Program-made: the position numbers and the translations under genes
Shown here: one piece after another, positions 54,920 through 63,830 of the stretch
Numbering within the stretch: the stretch's first letter is position 1
Layout of the letters: each line of letters opens with the position of its first letter
DNA from: Variovorax boronicumulans
GTDB taxonomy: Bacteria; Pseudomonadota; Gammaproteobacteria; Burkholderiales; Burkholderiaceae_C
DNA: 64,000 nt
Assembly (NCBI RefSeq): GCF_007677875.1
Contig: NZ_VEDO01000013.1
Span: forward strand, 94,458 to 158,457
Direction: 5' to 3'
Notes under the pieces: model-generated
The model's database searches: none
What the model saw: the letters and a program-made list of their open reading frames with translations, nothing else
Told to the model about the DNA's origin: nothing

Positions 54920-56121
54920 AGGCCGAGCTCCGCCTTGCTGATGATGTTGCGCTGGATCTCGTTGGACCCGCCGTAGATGGTGGAGGCGCGGCCGTGCAGG
55001 TACTCGCGCACGGCACCGCTGGCATCCGAAGGGCCCAGTGGCGAGCGCACGGTGTCGCCGTTGACGTCGGCCGGGTCGTAGACGATGGCCGCCTGGCCCA
55101 GCCAGTCGAGCGTGGCCTCGGAGATCTGCTGCTGCAGTTCGGAGCCGCGCAGCTTCATGATGGATGCTTCCACGCCGGGTGGCCCGGATGCGTCCATGCG
55201 GCGCGCATAGGACAGGCAGTAAGCCCGCAGCGCGTGCAGCGACAGTTCGATGCGCGCGACACGGCGTTCGAAGGCCGGCCGGTCGACGATGCTGGTGCTA
55301 GGCACCTCGCGCACCAGACGCTTCAAGTGCGCGAGCTGGCGCATGGAGCGGCCGGTTTCGGCCGCCAGAATGCGCTCGTTGCTGAGCAGGAACTTGGCGT
55401 AAGTCCAGCCGCGGCCCTCCTCGCCGACCAGGTTCTCGACCGGCACGCGCACCTCGTCGAGGAAGACCTCGTTCACATGGTGGCAGCCGTCCATGGTGCG
55501 GATGGGCTGCACGCGCACTCCGGGGCTGCGCATGTCGATCAGCAGGAAGGAAATGCCCTGCTGCGGCCGCGACTCCTCGCTGGTGCGCACCAGGCAGAAC
55601 ATCCAGTCGGCCCATTGCACGTAGCTGGTCCAGATCTTCTGGCCGCTCACGCGGTAGTGGTCGCCGTGGCGCACGGCGCGGGTCTTGAGGCCAGCGAGGT
55701 CGGAGCCTGCGCCGGGCTCGGAATAGCCCTGGGCCCACCACTCCTCGGAGGCCAGGATGGGCGGCAGGAAGCGATCCTTCTGCGCCTGCGAGCCGAAGGT
55801 GTAGATCACTGGGCCCACGTAGTTCACGCCGAAGGGGATCAGCCAGGGCGCGCCGAGCCGCGTGCTCTCTTCCTCAAAGACCAGGCGCTGCAGCGGCGTC
55901 CACTCGGCGCCACCGCAGGCGCGTGGCCAGTGGCCCGCGACCCAGCCGCGCGGCGCCAGGGAGCGCAGGAAGTCCAGGTTGTCTTCCTTCGTGAGGAACA
56001 GGTTGGCCTGCACCTTGGCGCGCACATGGGCCGGCAGCTCGTGCTCGCAGTAGGCACGGACCTCGGCGCGGAAGGCGTCCTCGGCCTTGCGGGCTTGCTC
56101 GTTGGTGGTGGTTTGCGACAT
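54916..56121 (-). CDS. Acyl-CoA dehydrogenase, larger subunit
   Basis: This 401-aa ACAD has the FAD-binding GYSEPGAGSDLAGLKTRAV and IWTSYVQWADWMFCLVRT elements and ends with ASTIYGGSNEIQRNIISKA. The Glu of the common YEGT motif (the MCAD catalytic base) is Gly here, so the base lies elsewhere or on the other subunit. It is first in operon 2. The ATG region coincides with a palindrome (56124-56141). Confidence 0.87.
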   Translation of the reverse strand: MSQTTTNEQARKAEDAFRAEVRAYCEHELPAHVRAKVQANLFLTKEDNLDFLRSLAPRGWVAGHWPRACGGAEWTPLQRLVFEEESTRLGAPWLIPFGVNYVGPVIYTFGSQAQKDRFLPPILASEEWWAQGYSEPGAGSDLAGLKTRAVRHGDHYRVSGQKIWTSYVQWADWMFCLVRTSEESRPQQGISFLLIDMRSPGVRVQPIRTMDGCHHVNEVFLDEVRVPVENLVGEEGRGWTYAKFLLSNERILAAETGRSMRQLAHLKRLVREVPSTSIVDRPAFERRVARIELSLHALRAYCLSYARRMDASGPPGVEASIMKLRGSELQQQISEATLDWLGQAAIVYDPADVNGDTVRSPLGPSDASGAVREYLHGRASTIYGGSNEIQRNIISKAELGL

Positions 56122-56123
56122 AA

Positions 56124-56141
56124 AATGAACCGTGATTCATT
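56124..56141. promoter_or_regulatory. Palindromic operator over the ACAD start region
   Basis: AATGAA and TTCATT flank a 6-base core (CCGTGA). It begins 2 bp upstream of the ACAD ATG at 56121, where a Shine-Dalgarno site would normally be. It lies in the divergent region between operon 2 and the TetR gene, so it is probably that regulator's operator. Confidence 0.6.
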
Positions 56142-56273
56142 AATCAGTTTCAGCCATTTGCCACCCTATGGCACTAGGGAAAACACCCGAGCCAGGCCGC
56201 GCGAAACAGGCCAGTAAACTGAAATCGAAACCCATCAGCGGCATGCGAGCGCACGCCCCAACAACAGAAAGGA

Positions 56274-56954
56274 ATGGATGTGGCAAGCGCAGCAGGTAGC
56301 CGGGCGGGAAGGCCGCGCAAGGTCTTTTCGGCCGCCGTGCAGACCACGCGCGACGAGCGCGCGGCGCGCACGCGCGAGCAGTTGCTGGTATCGGCTGCGC
56401 GCGTGGTCGGCGAGTTCGGCTACCGCGACGCCTCGATCCAGCGCATCACGGCCGATGCGGGCATGGCGCAGGGCACCTTCTACCTGTACTTCGCCTCACG
56501 CCAGGCGCTGTTCGACGAGCTGCTGCCGCACTTCGGCCTGCACATGCTCGAGCACGTGCGCGAACGCGCCCACGGCAAGAGCGACTTTTTCGAGATCGAG
56601 GAGATAGGCGCGCGCGCGGTGTTCGCGTACCTGCAGGAGAACCCCTGGTTCTGGCGCGTGCTGAACGAGGCCGAGGTCGAGGCCCCGGCGGCCTGGACGC
56701 GGCACCACGAAGAGGTGGTGCGGCGCTACCTGAAATTCTTGAAGCGCGCCCGCCAGGCCGGCGTGATCACGCAGTACCAAGAGGACGAGCTCGAAACGCT
56801 GGCCTATCTGCTCATCGCCGCGCGCGACTATCTGTACCTGTACCACCTGCACCGGTCCAGGCAGAACACCGGCATTCCGGAATCGGTGGTGCGCACGTAC
56901 ATGCAGTTCGTGCGCAGCGGCCTCACCGCGGGGCCAACGGTCGCGCAAGCCTAG
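56274..56954 (+). CDS. TetR-family regulator divergent from operon 2
   Basis: This 226-aa regulator has an HTH at about 45-75 (SIQRITADAGMAQGTFYLYF) preceded by a basic, disordered head with GRPRK. The C-terminal domain is helical with aromatic patches (YLQENPWFWRVLNEAEVE). Start is uncertain: ATG 56274 abuts AAAGGA, while GTG 56280, two codons in, would have ideal spacing. It likely binds the operator at 56124-56141 and responds to an acyl-CoA. Confidence 0.87.
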   Translation: MDVASAAGSRAGRPRKVFSAAVQTTRDERAARTREQLLVSAARVVGEFGYRDASIQRITADAGMAQGTFYLYFASRQALFDELLPHFGLHMLEHVRERAHGKSDFFEIEEIGARAVFAYLQENPWFWRVLNEAEVEAPAAWTRHHEEVVRRYLKFLKRARQAGVITQYQEDELETLAYLLIAARDYLYLYHLHRSRQNTGIPESVVRTYMQFVRSGLTAGPTVAQA

Positions 56955-57217
56955 ACACTTGGAGTTGGCCTCAAATCTCAGCGCATTGCTGTCGATTGCC
57001 GCCTGCCCGTCGTAGCTTGATCGGAACGTTCGGTGGACTCGTCAAGTAAACGGTCGAGCCAAGCGACCGGCTGCTGTGCGCCCAGTGCAGCCGGTGGCCC
57101 TGCCAACTTGAGCGACAGCTGTGCGGCGGTTGCCGTTCGCTCTGGAGATCACGGTCCTGCTAGGTCAGGAGGGGCAGCGCGGAAGTCCACGATGCCTTCG
57201 GTGTACGCCGGACCGAA
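56955..57217. other. Gap between two operons
   Basis: A 90-codon plus frame lies here, but it is mostly a shadow of the DUF3325 gene and Ser/Ala-rich. No terminator hairpin was found for either the TetR gene or the iron operon. Confidence 0.35.
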
Positions 57218-57577
57218 TCAGGGTGTGAACGTGACGGCCAGGCTGGCAAGCAACGCCAGCACAGTCGTTGCATACAGGCATTTGAAGCCAAGTCTTGGAA
57301 GGTAACTGAGCAGTCCCACCACGAGCACTGCAGCAAGGGTCAGCGCTCCCAACCACAGGACCCAACCCTGGGTGCTCCCCTCGCGAGCCAAGGCAGCACC
57401 AAGCGAGAGCGCCAATGCCACGCTCCCGAAGGCCTCCAGCGTTCGTCGCCGACGAGCGCTAGGACTGTTGCCTCGACCAAAGCAGTCCTCGTGATGTCGG
57501 TCCATGGCTAAGGCGAGGGCCGTGAAGCCAGCGCCGGCCGCCGACAGCATCAACATGGCCAGGACCGCGCCTTTCAT
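57218..57577 (-). CDS. DUF3325-like small membrane protein of iron-uptake operon
   Basis: This 119-aa protein has three or so membrane helices (start MLMLSAAGAGFTALALAMDR, middle ALALSLGAALA, end LLSYLPRLGF). In proteobacterial siderophore loci DUF3325 proteins lie next to PepSY and DUF3649 proteins, as here. Its exact job is unknown; it may support ferric-siderophore reduction at the inner membrane. ATG 57577 overlaps the PepSY stop. Confidence 0.75.
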   Translation of the reverse strand: MKGAVLAMLMLSAAGAGFTALALAMDRHHEDCFGRGNSPSARRRRTLEAFGSVALALSLGAALAREGSTQGWVLWLGALTLAAVLVVGLLSYLPRLGFKCLYATTVLALLASLAVTFTP

Positions 57578-59250
57578 GGTGCCACCTCCACCGCCGAGGA
57601 CGTGGCGGCGGCCACTGGCAATCGTTGGGCGGCTGCCCCGGCATGCGGCTTGCGACCGACCTTGCGCCGACCCAGCCAGTACCCGGCCGCCGCCAGCGCG
57701 ATGCCCAGTACCAGCACGACCAGATCGAATCCGGCCACAGGCCACAAGCCATGCCCGATGCTGGTCAGCAGTCCCATGCCACCGGTCAGCGGGTTCAGGA
57801 TCGGCAGTGCGGCGAACAGCGCGCCGCCCAGCGCCAACTGCAGTTGCCACATGCGCCGGTGCGGCCATACGAGGCCGGCCACCGCAGAAGCCGCCCAGGC
57901 GCCGAAGAACCAGGCAATCTCCGACGCCGGTCGATCTGCGGCGCCCACGGGGATCAGGCGATTGGCCCAGAAATACGTCGCGATGGCCATCGGCACGCCG
58001 GCGACTGCACCAATGTTCAGGCCGTCGACCAGGCGCACGCCGAATCCCAGGGACCCGCCCTTGGCCAGTGCCTTGGCGTACTTCTGGCGCTCCTTGACGG
58101 CCCACAGCAGCAAGCCGGTCGCGACCATGAGACAGCCCGCCAATCCCGACACGAAGAACAGCCAACGCATCAAGGGATGCGCGAACCGGCCGAGGTGCAG
58201 CCCGTACAGCACGCCACGCGTTTCCGACGCCGGCGCGATGTCATCGCCAGCGCGCCCGAGCACCTTGCCAGTGGCGCCATCGAAGGTCATCGACACCTGG
58301 TGGGAGGACAAGCTCCCGCTCTCTGCGCGGTAGACCGTGACCTTGGCTGCGGCATCTCCGGGGTTCTGGACGATCACGCGGCTGGCAGGGGTTCCCGACC
58401 AGGCTGCGCCCGCCTCGCGCAGCAGCGCGGGCAGTGCGACCAGCGGCGCAGGCGATCCTTCCGCCGGCTGGTTGCCGAAGCCCGTGGACGATGGAAACAC
58501 CTCGGCGCTGAACGCCCGCTGGTTGCCCTGGTACGCGGCCTGCTGTCCCCAGGGCATGTACAGGAACATCAGCGTGACCAGTCCGGTGTACGTGATCATC
58601 AGGTGATACGGCAAGGCCAGAACCGCGGTGGCGTTGTGGGCGTCCAGCCAGGAGCGCTGGCCCTTCTTCGGTCGGAATGTGAAGAAGTCCACGAAGATGC
58701 GCTTGTGCGTCACGATGCCCGAGATGATCGCCACCAGCATGAACATGGCGCAGATGCCGACGATCCAGCGTCCCCAGACCGCAGGCATGTAGTGCAGGTC
58801 GAAATGCAACCGATACAGGAAGTCGCCACCGCGCGTCTGGCGCACCGCGGCGGCCGGCTCGCCCGTCAAGGGATCGAGCGTGGCCGATTCGAAGCGCCCG
58901 CGGCGGGGCCTGGGGTTCTGTCCCTGTGTCTCGGCGCTTGCCGGCCTGGCGGGCGGCTGCGCCGCCCAGCCCACGCGCACCAAGGGCTCGCGCGCCGAGG
59001 GCAGGTCGACCGTCCAGCGCGTGCTGCCGGCCGCCCTGGACTCCAGGAAGCGTTGCGCGCCGGCCAAGGCGACGTCGGGTGACACCGCGCCCTGGCCGAC
59101 GTGGTGCAGTTCCGGCTTCATCCACAGCGTGATTTCCTCGCGGAAGTAGGCTGCGGTGCCCGCCGCGAACACCATGAACAACACCCAGCCGACCAGCAGC
59201 CCGGACCAGGTGTGCAGCCAGGCCATGGACTGGCGGAAGCCTTCTTTCAT
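57574..59250 (-). CDS. PepSY-domain inner-membrane protein (siderophore reductase-like)
   Basis: This 558-aa protein has the PepSY-associated TM layout: FRQSMAWLHTWSGLLVGWVL, a periplasmic domain, WIVGICAMFMLVAIISGIVT, HNATAVLALPYHLMITYTGL, LHLGRFAHPLMRWLFFVSGL. Conserved His residues (HTWSGLL, DLHYMP, HKR, HNATAVLALPYH, LGRFAH) could hold heme or metal. These proteins are found with ferric siderophore receptors and are thought to reduce Fe(III)-siderophores. ATG 59250 is chosen over an upstream ATG (59280). Confidence 0.85.
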   Translation of the reverse strand: MKEGFRQSMAWLHTWSGLLVGWVLFMVFAAGTAAYFREEITLWMKPELHHVGQGAVSPDVALAGAQRFLESRAAGSTRWTVDLPSAREPLVRVGWAAQPPARPASAETQGQNPRPRRGRFESATLDPLTGEPAAAVRQTRGGDFLYRLHFDLHYMPAVWGRWIVGICAMFMLVAIISGIVTHKRIFVDFFTFRPKKGQRSWLDAHNATAVLALPYHLMITYTGLVTLMFLYMPWGQQAAYQGNQRAFSAEVFPSSTGFGNQPAEGSPAPLVALPALLREAGAAWSGTPASRVIVQNPGDAAAKVTVYRAESGSLSSHQVSMTFDGATGKVLGRAGDDIAPASETRGVLYGLHLGRFAHPLMRWLFFVSGLAGCLMVATGLLLWAVKERQKYAKALAKGGSLGFGVRLVDGLNIGAVAGVPMAIATYFWANRLIPVGAADRPASEIAWFFGAWAASAVAGLVWPHRRMWQLQLALGGALFAALPILNPLTGGMGLLTSIGHGLWPVAGFDLVVLVLGIALAAAGYWLGRRKVGRKPHAGAAAQRLPVAAATSSAVEVAP

Positions 59251-59582
59251 GCCGCGCCTCCGGTGCGCTGCGCCCACCACAGTACGACGCCCAACAGCGC
59301 CGAGGGCGTGGCCAGCGCCACCCAGGCGGTCCAGACCGAGCGCGCAGCGAAGGACCAGAGCACGGCGCAGGCGAAGACCACAAAGGACACCAAGGTACCG
59401 GTGATCACCGCCTCCGGCCGCGGCATGGGCAAGAACAGCGACAGCGCGGCCGCCGACAAGGCCGACAGCACGTAGCCCAGTCCAATGCCTGCCAGCAGGC
59501 GGGACAGCACCGTCAGCCGGTAGCGCCAGCCCGTGGTCGACACGCGGCTGGCACGCGTGGAGGAAGCGACGGCCGATGCCAT
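59247..59582 (-). CDS. DUF3649-like small membrane protein
   Basis: This 111-aa protein has three membrane helices (VLSRLLAGIGLGYVLSALSA, ALITGTLVSFVVFACAVL-like, WVALATPSALLGVVLWW). The family is a standard companion of TonB receptor and PepSY genes. It starts 2 bp after the receptor stop and overlaps the PepSY gene by 4 bp. Confidence 0.78.
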   Translation of the reverse strand: MASAVASSTRASRVSTTGWRYRLTVLSRLLAGIGLGYVLSALSAAALSLFLPMPRPEAVITGTLVSFVVFACAVLWSFAARSVWTAWVALATPSALLGVVLWWAQRTGGAA

Positions 59583-59584
59583 GC

Positions 59585-62170
59585 TCAGAACACAGCCTGC
59601 ATGGACACGGTTACGTTGCGTGGCTCGCCGTACCAGTTGCTGTTCGCCACGCCGATGGTCCGGTAGTAGGACTTGTCGAACAGATTGTTCACGTTCAAAG
59701 CGACCGACACGTTGCGGTTGACCTGGTAGGCCACACGCGAAGACCAGATGGCCCACGTGCCTTGGTCAACGCTGATGGTGCCCGTGTTGTTGCGCTTGGA
59801 AGTCGCCGTTTGGAAGTTCACGCCGGCCGACAGCGTCCAGTCCTGGGCTGCGCCGGGCAGTCGATAGGCCGTCCACAGCCGCCCGATGTGCTTGGGCGTG
59901 AAGGTGGACAGACGCTGGCCCTCGTTCAGGCTGGGCGCGCCCGTGGCGGTGCGGTCGCGCAGGAACTTGGTCGTGTTGAAGGTGTAGCCGGCCATGAGTT
60001 GCCAGCGTGGCGTCAGCGCGCCCGTCAGCTCAGCGTCCAGGCCCTGGCTGCGCACTTTGCCTTCTGCCACGTAGCATGCGCCGTTGGTGGGCGAGCCCGC
60101 GCAGGGCGACGGGTTCTCCGTATCGATCTGGGAGCGGTTGTCCTGTACGGTGCGGAACAGGGCGACGGACGCGTTCAGCGCGCCCTGCGCCAAGCTTCCC
60201 TTGAGGCCCAGCTCGATGTTGTTGCCTGTCGCGGGGTCCAGCCGGTCGCCGCTCGCGGTGAACAGGTTAGCCTGCGACTTGAAGATGCGCGCGTAGCTCA
60301 GGTAGGTGGTCCAGTTCGGCGTGATGTCGTACTCGAGCGCGCCGTAGGGCGTGAAGACGTCCTTGTCCTCGTAGGGCTGCGTGCTGAAGTTGCCGGTGAC
60401 ACGGTTCAGCGTCTGGGTCTTCCAGGTGCTCAGGCGACCGCCGAAGGTCAGCCGCGTCGCATCCATAACGGACCAGCGCAGGTAGCTGTAGATGCCGTAC
60501 TGCTCGCGCCGCTGCGTGCTGGCCGATGCCGCCCGCGCTGGCGTGGTGGGCATCACGAGGTAGTCGCGCGGGTCGTACGTGAAGGGATCGATCGGAAAGC
60601 CAGAGTAGGCTTGGCTGTCGACGTCGTAGTCGCTCTTCTGGTAGTTGCCACCGACCACGAAGTCGTGGCGCCGACCCAGTGCTTCGAAACTGCCGACGAG
60701 ATGACCATCGAAGACCTTCTGGTCACCCACGAGGTGTTGGTCGAACGCGGAGACCGTCATTCCGATGCCCGTGGCAGGATTGATGGCGCCGAAGCCCGCT
60801 CCCGTCGCTTCGGTGTTGTCTTCGCGCAGCACCGAGGCGGCCAGCTTGAGTCGCCAGTCCGCGTTGAACTGGTGCTTCAGGTCGGCGAACAGCGTGGTGT
60901 TCTTGATGTCGGAGCGCGACCAGCCGCCGTTGGTGTAGGTAGAGCGTGGCAGGCCCAGGTCGGCGCCGTTGGTGTACCGCGGCAGCCCGGTGTAGAACGG
61001 AACCGAGTCGGTGCGCTCGTAGTTCAGGCCAAGCCCGACGATCGTGCGCGGCCCCAGATCGGCCTCGACGATCGCGTACAGCACCTGTTTGTCGGCCTCG
61101 GCGAAGTCGTAGAAATACTCGCGGTCCTCGTAGGCGGCGATGAGGCGGCCGCGCAGGGTTCCGCTCGCGTTCAGGGGCTGGCTGAGGTCGGCCTCGGCGC
61201 GCTTGAAGTTCCAGCGGCCGACTTCGGCCTTGGCCTGGTACTGGGCATCGCGGGTCGGGCGCTTGCGCACCAGGTTGACCGTGCCGCCCGGGTCGCCGGC
61301 CCCGTTGAACAGGCCGGCCGGGCCGCGCAGGATTTCCACCCGGTCGTATGCGGCGAGGTCGTAGCTCGTGGAGAAACCGTTGCCGCGCAAGGTCGGCACG
61401 CCGTCGAACTGCACTTGGTCGATCTCGAAGCCGCGGGAGTAGAAGCGGCGCTCCGTGCTGCTCTGGTACTCGGCGATGATGCCGGGCGCGTTCAGCAGCG
61501 CGTCGTCCACCGTGCGCATGTTCTGATCGTCCAGCCGGTAACGCGTGATGACCGTGACCGACTGCGGCGTCTCGCGTAGAGAGCGCGTAGCCTTGCCGAT
61601 GGAGACACCGCCGGTGGTGTACGAGCCAGAGTGTTCCGTGGTCGCGTCCAGCGCGCTCTCGCGCACCTGGACGGTGGGCAGGGCACCGCCGGGTTCGGTG
61701 GAGACCGTCGCCGTCGCGGCGGCCGTACTGGCTGAGCTCGCGGACGCAACCGACGCAGACGTGGCTTGCGCCGTGGGTTGCGTCGCTGGCTGGCCCGCAC
61801 GCCGCAGCATGTAGCTGCCGTCGTTCAGACGAGCCGCCTGCAGCCCGCTGCCGCGCAGCAGGACATCCAGGCCTGCGGCGGTGCTGAAGCGACCGGACAA
61901 CCCTGTGCTGGTCTTTCCAGCGGTCAGGCCACCGTCGATGGCCAACAGAATCCCCGCGGTCGCGGCGAAGCGGTTCAGTGCCTGGTCCAGGCTCCCGGCG
62001 GGAATGTCATATTGAACCGCTGCCGCGCTAGCCGACTGTGCCTGGGCGACTTGGGCGACGGTCAGTTGCCCCACCGCCAGGCAGGCCAGCCAGGCCGCAC
62101 GGGCCAACAGCGTGCGCGAGGCCAGCAAACGGGGGCTGCGCGGGTTGCGGTCGGAAATTTCTTGCGTCAT
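59585..62170 (-). CDS. TonB-dependent siderophore receptor with STN signalling domain
   Basis: This 861-aa outer-membrane receptor has a signal peptide (about 1-45, cut near AQAQ) and an STN domain (about 52-122, YDIPAGSLDQALNRFAATAG then ILLAIDGG), used to signal to a FecR anti-sigma factor. A linker with the TonB-box-like LPTVQVRESAL follows. Then come the plug (GVSIGKATRSLRETPQSVTV, DDALLNAPGI, EILRGPAGLFNGAGDPGGTV) and a 22-strand barrel ending in NVTVSMQAVF with the C-terminal Phe. It takes up a ferric siderophore. The N-terminal signalling domain and the upstream fecIR pair fit a FecA-type surface-signalling system. Confidence 0.92.
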   Translation of the reverse strand: MTQEISDRNPRSPRLLASRTLLARAAWLACLAVGQLTVAQVAQAQSASAAAVQYDIPAGSLDQALNRFAATAGILLAIDGGLTAGKTSTGLSGRFSTAAGLDVLLRGSGLQAARLNDGSYMLRRAGQPATQPTAQATSASVASASSASTAAATATVSTEPGGALPTVQVRESALDATTEHSGSYTTGGVSIGKATRSLRETPQSVTVITRYRLDDQNMRTVDDALLNAPGIIAEYQSSTERRFYSRGFEIDQVQFDGVPTLRGNGFSTSYDLAAYDRVEILRGPAGLFNGAGDPGGTVNLVRKRPTRDAQYQAKAEVGRWNFKRAEADLSQPLNASGTLRGRLIAAYEDREYFYDFAEADKQVLYAIVEADLGPRTIVGLGLNYERTDSVPFYTGLPRYTNGADLGLPRSTYTNGGWSRSDIKNTTLFADLKHQFNADWRLKLAASVLREDNTEATGAGFGAINPATGIGMTVSAFDQHLVGDQKVFDGHLVGSFEALGRRHDFVVGGNYQKSDYDVDSQAYSGFPIDPFTYDPRDYLVMPTTPARAASASTQRREQYGIYSYLRWSVMDATRLTFGGRLSTWKTQTLNRVTGNFSTQPYEDKDVFTPYGALEYDITPNWTTYLSYARIFKSQANLFTASGDRLDPATGNNIELGLKGSLAQGALNASVALFRTVQDNRSQIDTENPSPCAGSPTNGACYVAEGKVRSQGLDAELTGALTPRWQLMAGYTFNTTKFLRDRTATGAPSLNEGQRLSTFTPKHIGRLWTAYRLPGAAQDWTLSAGVNFQTATSKRNNTGTISVDQGTWAIWSSRVAYQVNRNVSVALNVNNLFDKSYYRTIGVANSNWYGEPRNVTVSMQAVF

Positions 62171-62266
62171 GTGATCCTTGGATGGAAAAGCTCGAGGTCT
62201 TGGACAGACCTGCTTCCTCCTATCCCGAACGAGACGCGAAAAGTGCTACCGAGGTTGCGAAAAAAC

Positions 62267-63265
62267 TTAGCTCGCGGCCACCGTGACCCAGTGGCTGGTG
62301 ATCCGGTGGACCCTCACGGGCAACGCGCGCTCCAGCGCGACCAGCACCCGGTCGGTGTCCGCCAACGGGTACACGCCGGAGACGGCAAGTTCTGCGATGG
62401 CTGGATCACAGCGAAGAACACCGCGCCGGTAGCGTCCCAGTTCGCCCAGAAAGTCCGCCAGACGCATGCGTTCCGCGATCAGGCGGCCACTGACCCAGGC
62501 GGTTTCGTTCGCCGAGACTGCCGCTTTGGCGCTGACGTCCTGGTCGGTTAGCCGCACCTTTTCTCCAGCAGCGACTTCTACCGCCGGAATCCCCGCATGC
62601 CGGCTGGTCACCTGCACGCTTCCATCCAAGACAGAGACTTGCGACGTGCTGTCCAAGACGCGGACTGTGAACCGCGTTCCCTTGGGTCGCACCGTGCCGT
62701 GCGTCGTTGCAACCACGAAAGGCCGGTTCTCCGCGTTGGCGCCGCGCGCTGTGACAACCTGGATTTCGCCTTCGCGCAACTCCACGAGGCGGAACTGCGA
62801 GGAGAAGTCCACATCGACGGAAGACGCTGTGTTCAGCACGAGCTGCGTGCCATCCGGAAGCATCAAGTCGCGACGCTCGCCTGTCGATGTGCGGTACGCC
62901 GCAGTCGCGGCGGCCCATTGCGGTGAGCGCTGCAGACCGTAGGCCAGCACACCGACCCCGGCCACCAAGCCCAATGTGCCGAGCAATCGGCGGCGTCGTG
63001 CAGAGGGTGCACGTGTCCGCAACACGCCACCTGCCACGTCGCGCGGGAACCCCTGCAGCCGATTGCCGACCGTTTGCACCTGCTGCCAGGCGATAGCGTG
63101 GGCCGGATCGGCAGCAAGCCAATGCGCGAAGGCTGCCTGCTCGTCGTCCGTGGTTTCGCCCGACCAAAGCGTGACTTGCCATTCGAAGGCTTGCTGACGC
63201 ACGAGGCCCTGCGCCGGATCCATCACGGCGGCGCTATGCATGTCCACCATCGTGCGGCTGCTCAT
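62267..63265 (-). CDS. FecR-like anti-sigma factor / signal transducer
   Basis: This 332-aa protein has an N-terminal DUF4880-type domain (about 24-65, QAFEWQVTLWSGETTDDEQA), one membrane helix (near 97, LLGTLGLVAGVGVLAYG), and a FecR periplasmic domain (RRDLMLPDGTQLVLNTASSV, FVVATTHGTVRPKGTRFTVR, SVLDGSVQVT). It couples the receptor to FecI. Start ATG 63265 overlaps the FecI stop (ATGA). Confidence 0.88.
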   Translation of the reverse strand: MSSRTMVDMHSAAVMDPAQGLVRQQAFEWQVTLWSGETTDDEQAAFAHWLAADPAHAIAWQQVQTVGNRLQGFPRDVAGGVLRTRAPSARRRRLLGTLGLVAGVGVLAYGLQRSPQWAAATAAYRTSTGERRDLMLPDGTQLVLNTASSVDVDFSSQFRLVELREGEIQVVTARGANAENRPFVVATTHGTVRPKGTRFTVRVLDSTSQVSVLDGSVQVTSRHAGIPAVEVAAGEKVRLTDQDVSAKAAVSANETAWVSGRLIAERMRLADFLGELGRYRRGVLRCDPAIAELAVSGVYPLADTDRVLVALERALPVRVHRITSHWVTVAAS

Positions 63266-63774
63266 GCTGCATTGTCCAAGGCGGCATGGCAGGCGACCAA
63301 GGCCTTGAGCATGTGTTTGCGGACTGCGCCAACCGACAGACCCTGGCGTTCCGCGATGTCGCTGTAGGTCAAACCATCAATCTGGGACAGCAGAAACGTG
63401 GTGCGAACACCGGCCGGCAGTTTGTTCAGCGCCGCATCGATGGCCAGCAGCGCTTGGAGCAGTTCAGCGCGAAGCTCTGGCGACGGCGCCGAACCGGCTG
63501 GCAGCGCACCTAGAGCATCGAGGTATGCAGCCTCCAGCTGTCGGCGCCGATGCAAATCGATCACCAGCCCCTTGGCGATCTGGGTGAGGAAGGCGCGGGA
63601 TTGATCTTGGTCCGGCAGACGGCCAGAGCCGATCAGGCGAGCGAATGTGTCATGAAGGACATCTGCAGCATCCCACGCGTTGCCTAGCCGGCGGGACAGC
63701 CATCCAAGCAGCCAACCTCGATGGTCGACATACATGGCGGCCACTAGAGCAGTAGCGGGCGTCGGCGCAGGCAC
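63262..63774 (-). CDS. FecI-like ECF sigma factor
   Basis: This 170-aa ECF sigma factor has region 2 (AAMYVDHRGWLLGWLSRRLG, AWDAADVLHDTFARLI) and region 4 (LPAGVRTTFLLSQIDGLTYS, DIAERQGLSVGAVRKHMLKA). It directs transcription of the TonB receptor operon after a siderophore signal. The Fur-like site upstream suggests control by iron. Confidence 0.9.
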   Translation of the reverse strand: MPAPTPATALVAAMYVDHRGWLLGWLSRRLGNAWDAADVLHDTFARLIGSGRLPDQDQSRAFLTQIAKGLVIDLHRRRQLEAAYLDALGALPAGSAPSPELRAELLQALLAIDAALNKLPAGVRTTFLLSQIDGLTYSDIAERQGLSVGAVRKHMLKALVACHAALDNAA

Positions 63775-63807
63775 GTAACAAACTTGCCCTTGACGACAAG
63801 AGGCATC

Positions 63808-63830
63808 AAATAATAAGAATGATTCGCAAT
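63808..63830. promoter_or_regulatory. Fur-box candidate upstream of FecI
   Basis: On the minus strand the A/T-rich stretch reads GCGAATCATTCTTATTATT, close to the Fur consensus built of GATAAT-type hexamers and including the ATTCTTAT/AATCATT core. It lies about 35 bp before the FecI ATG and is much poorer in GC than its surroundings. Confidence 0.6.
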
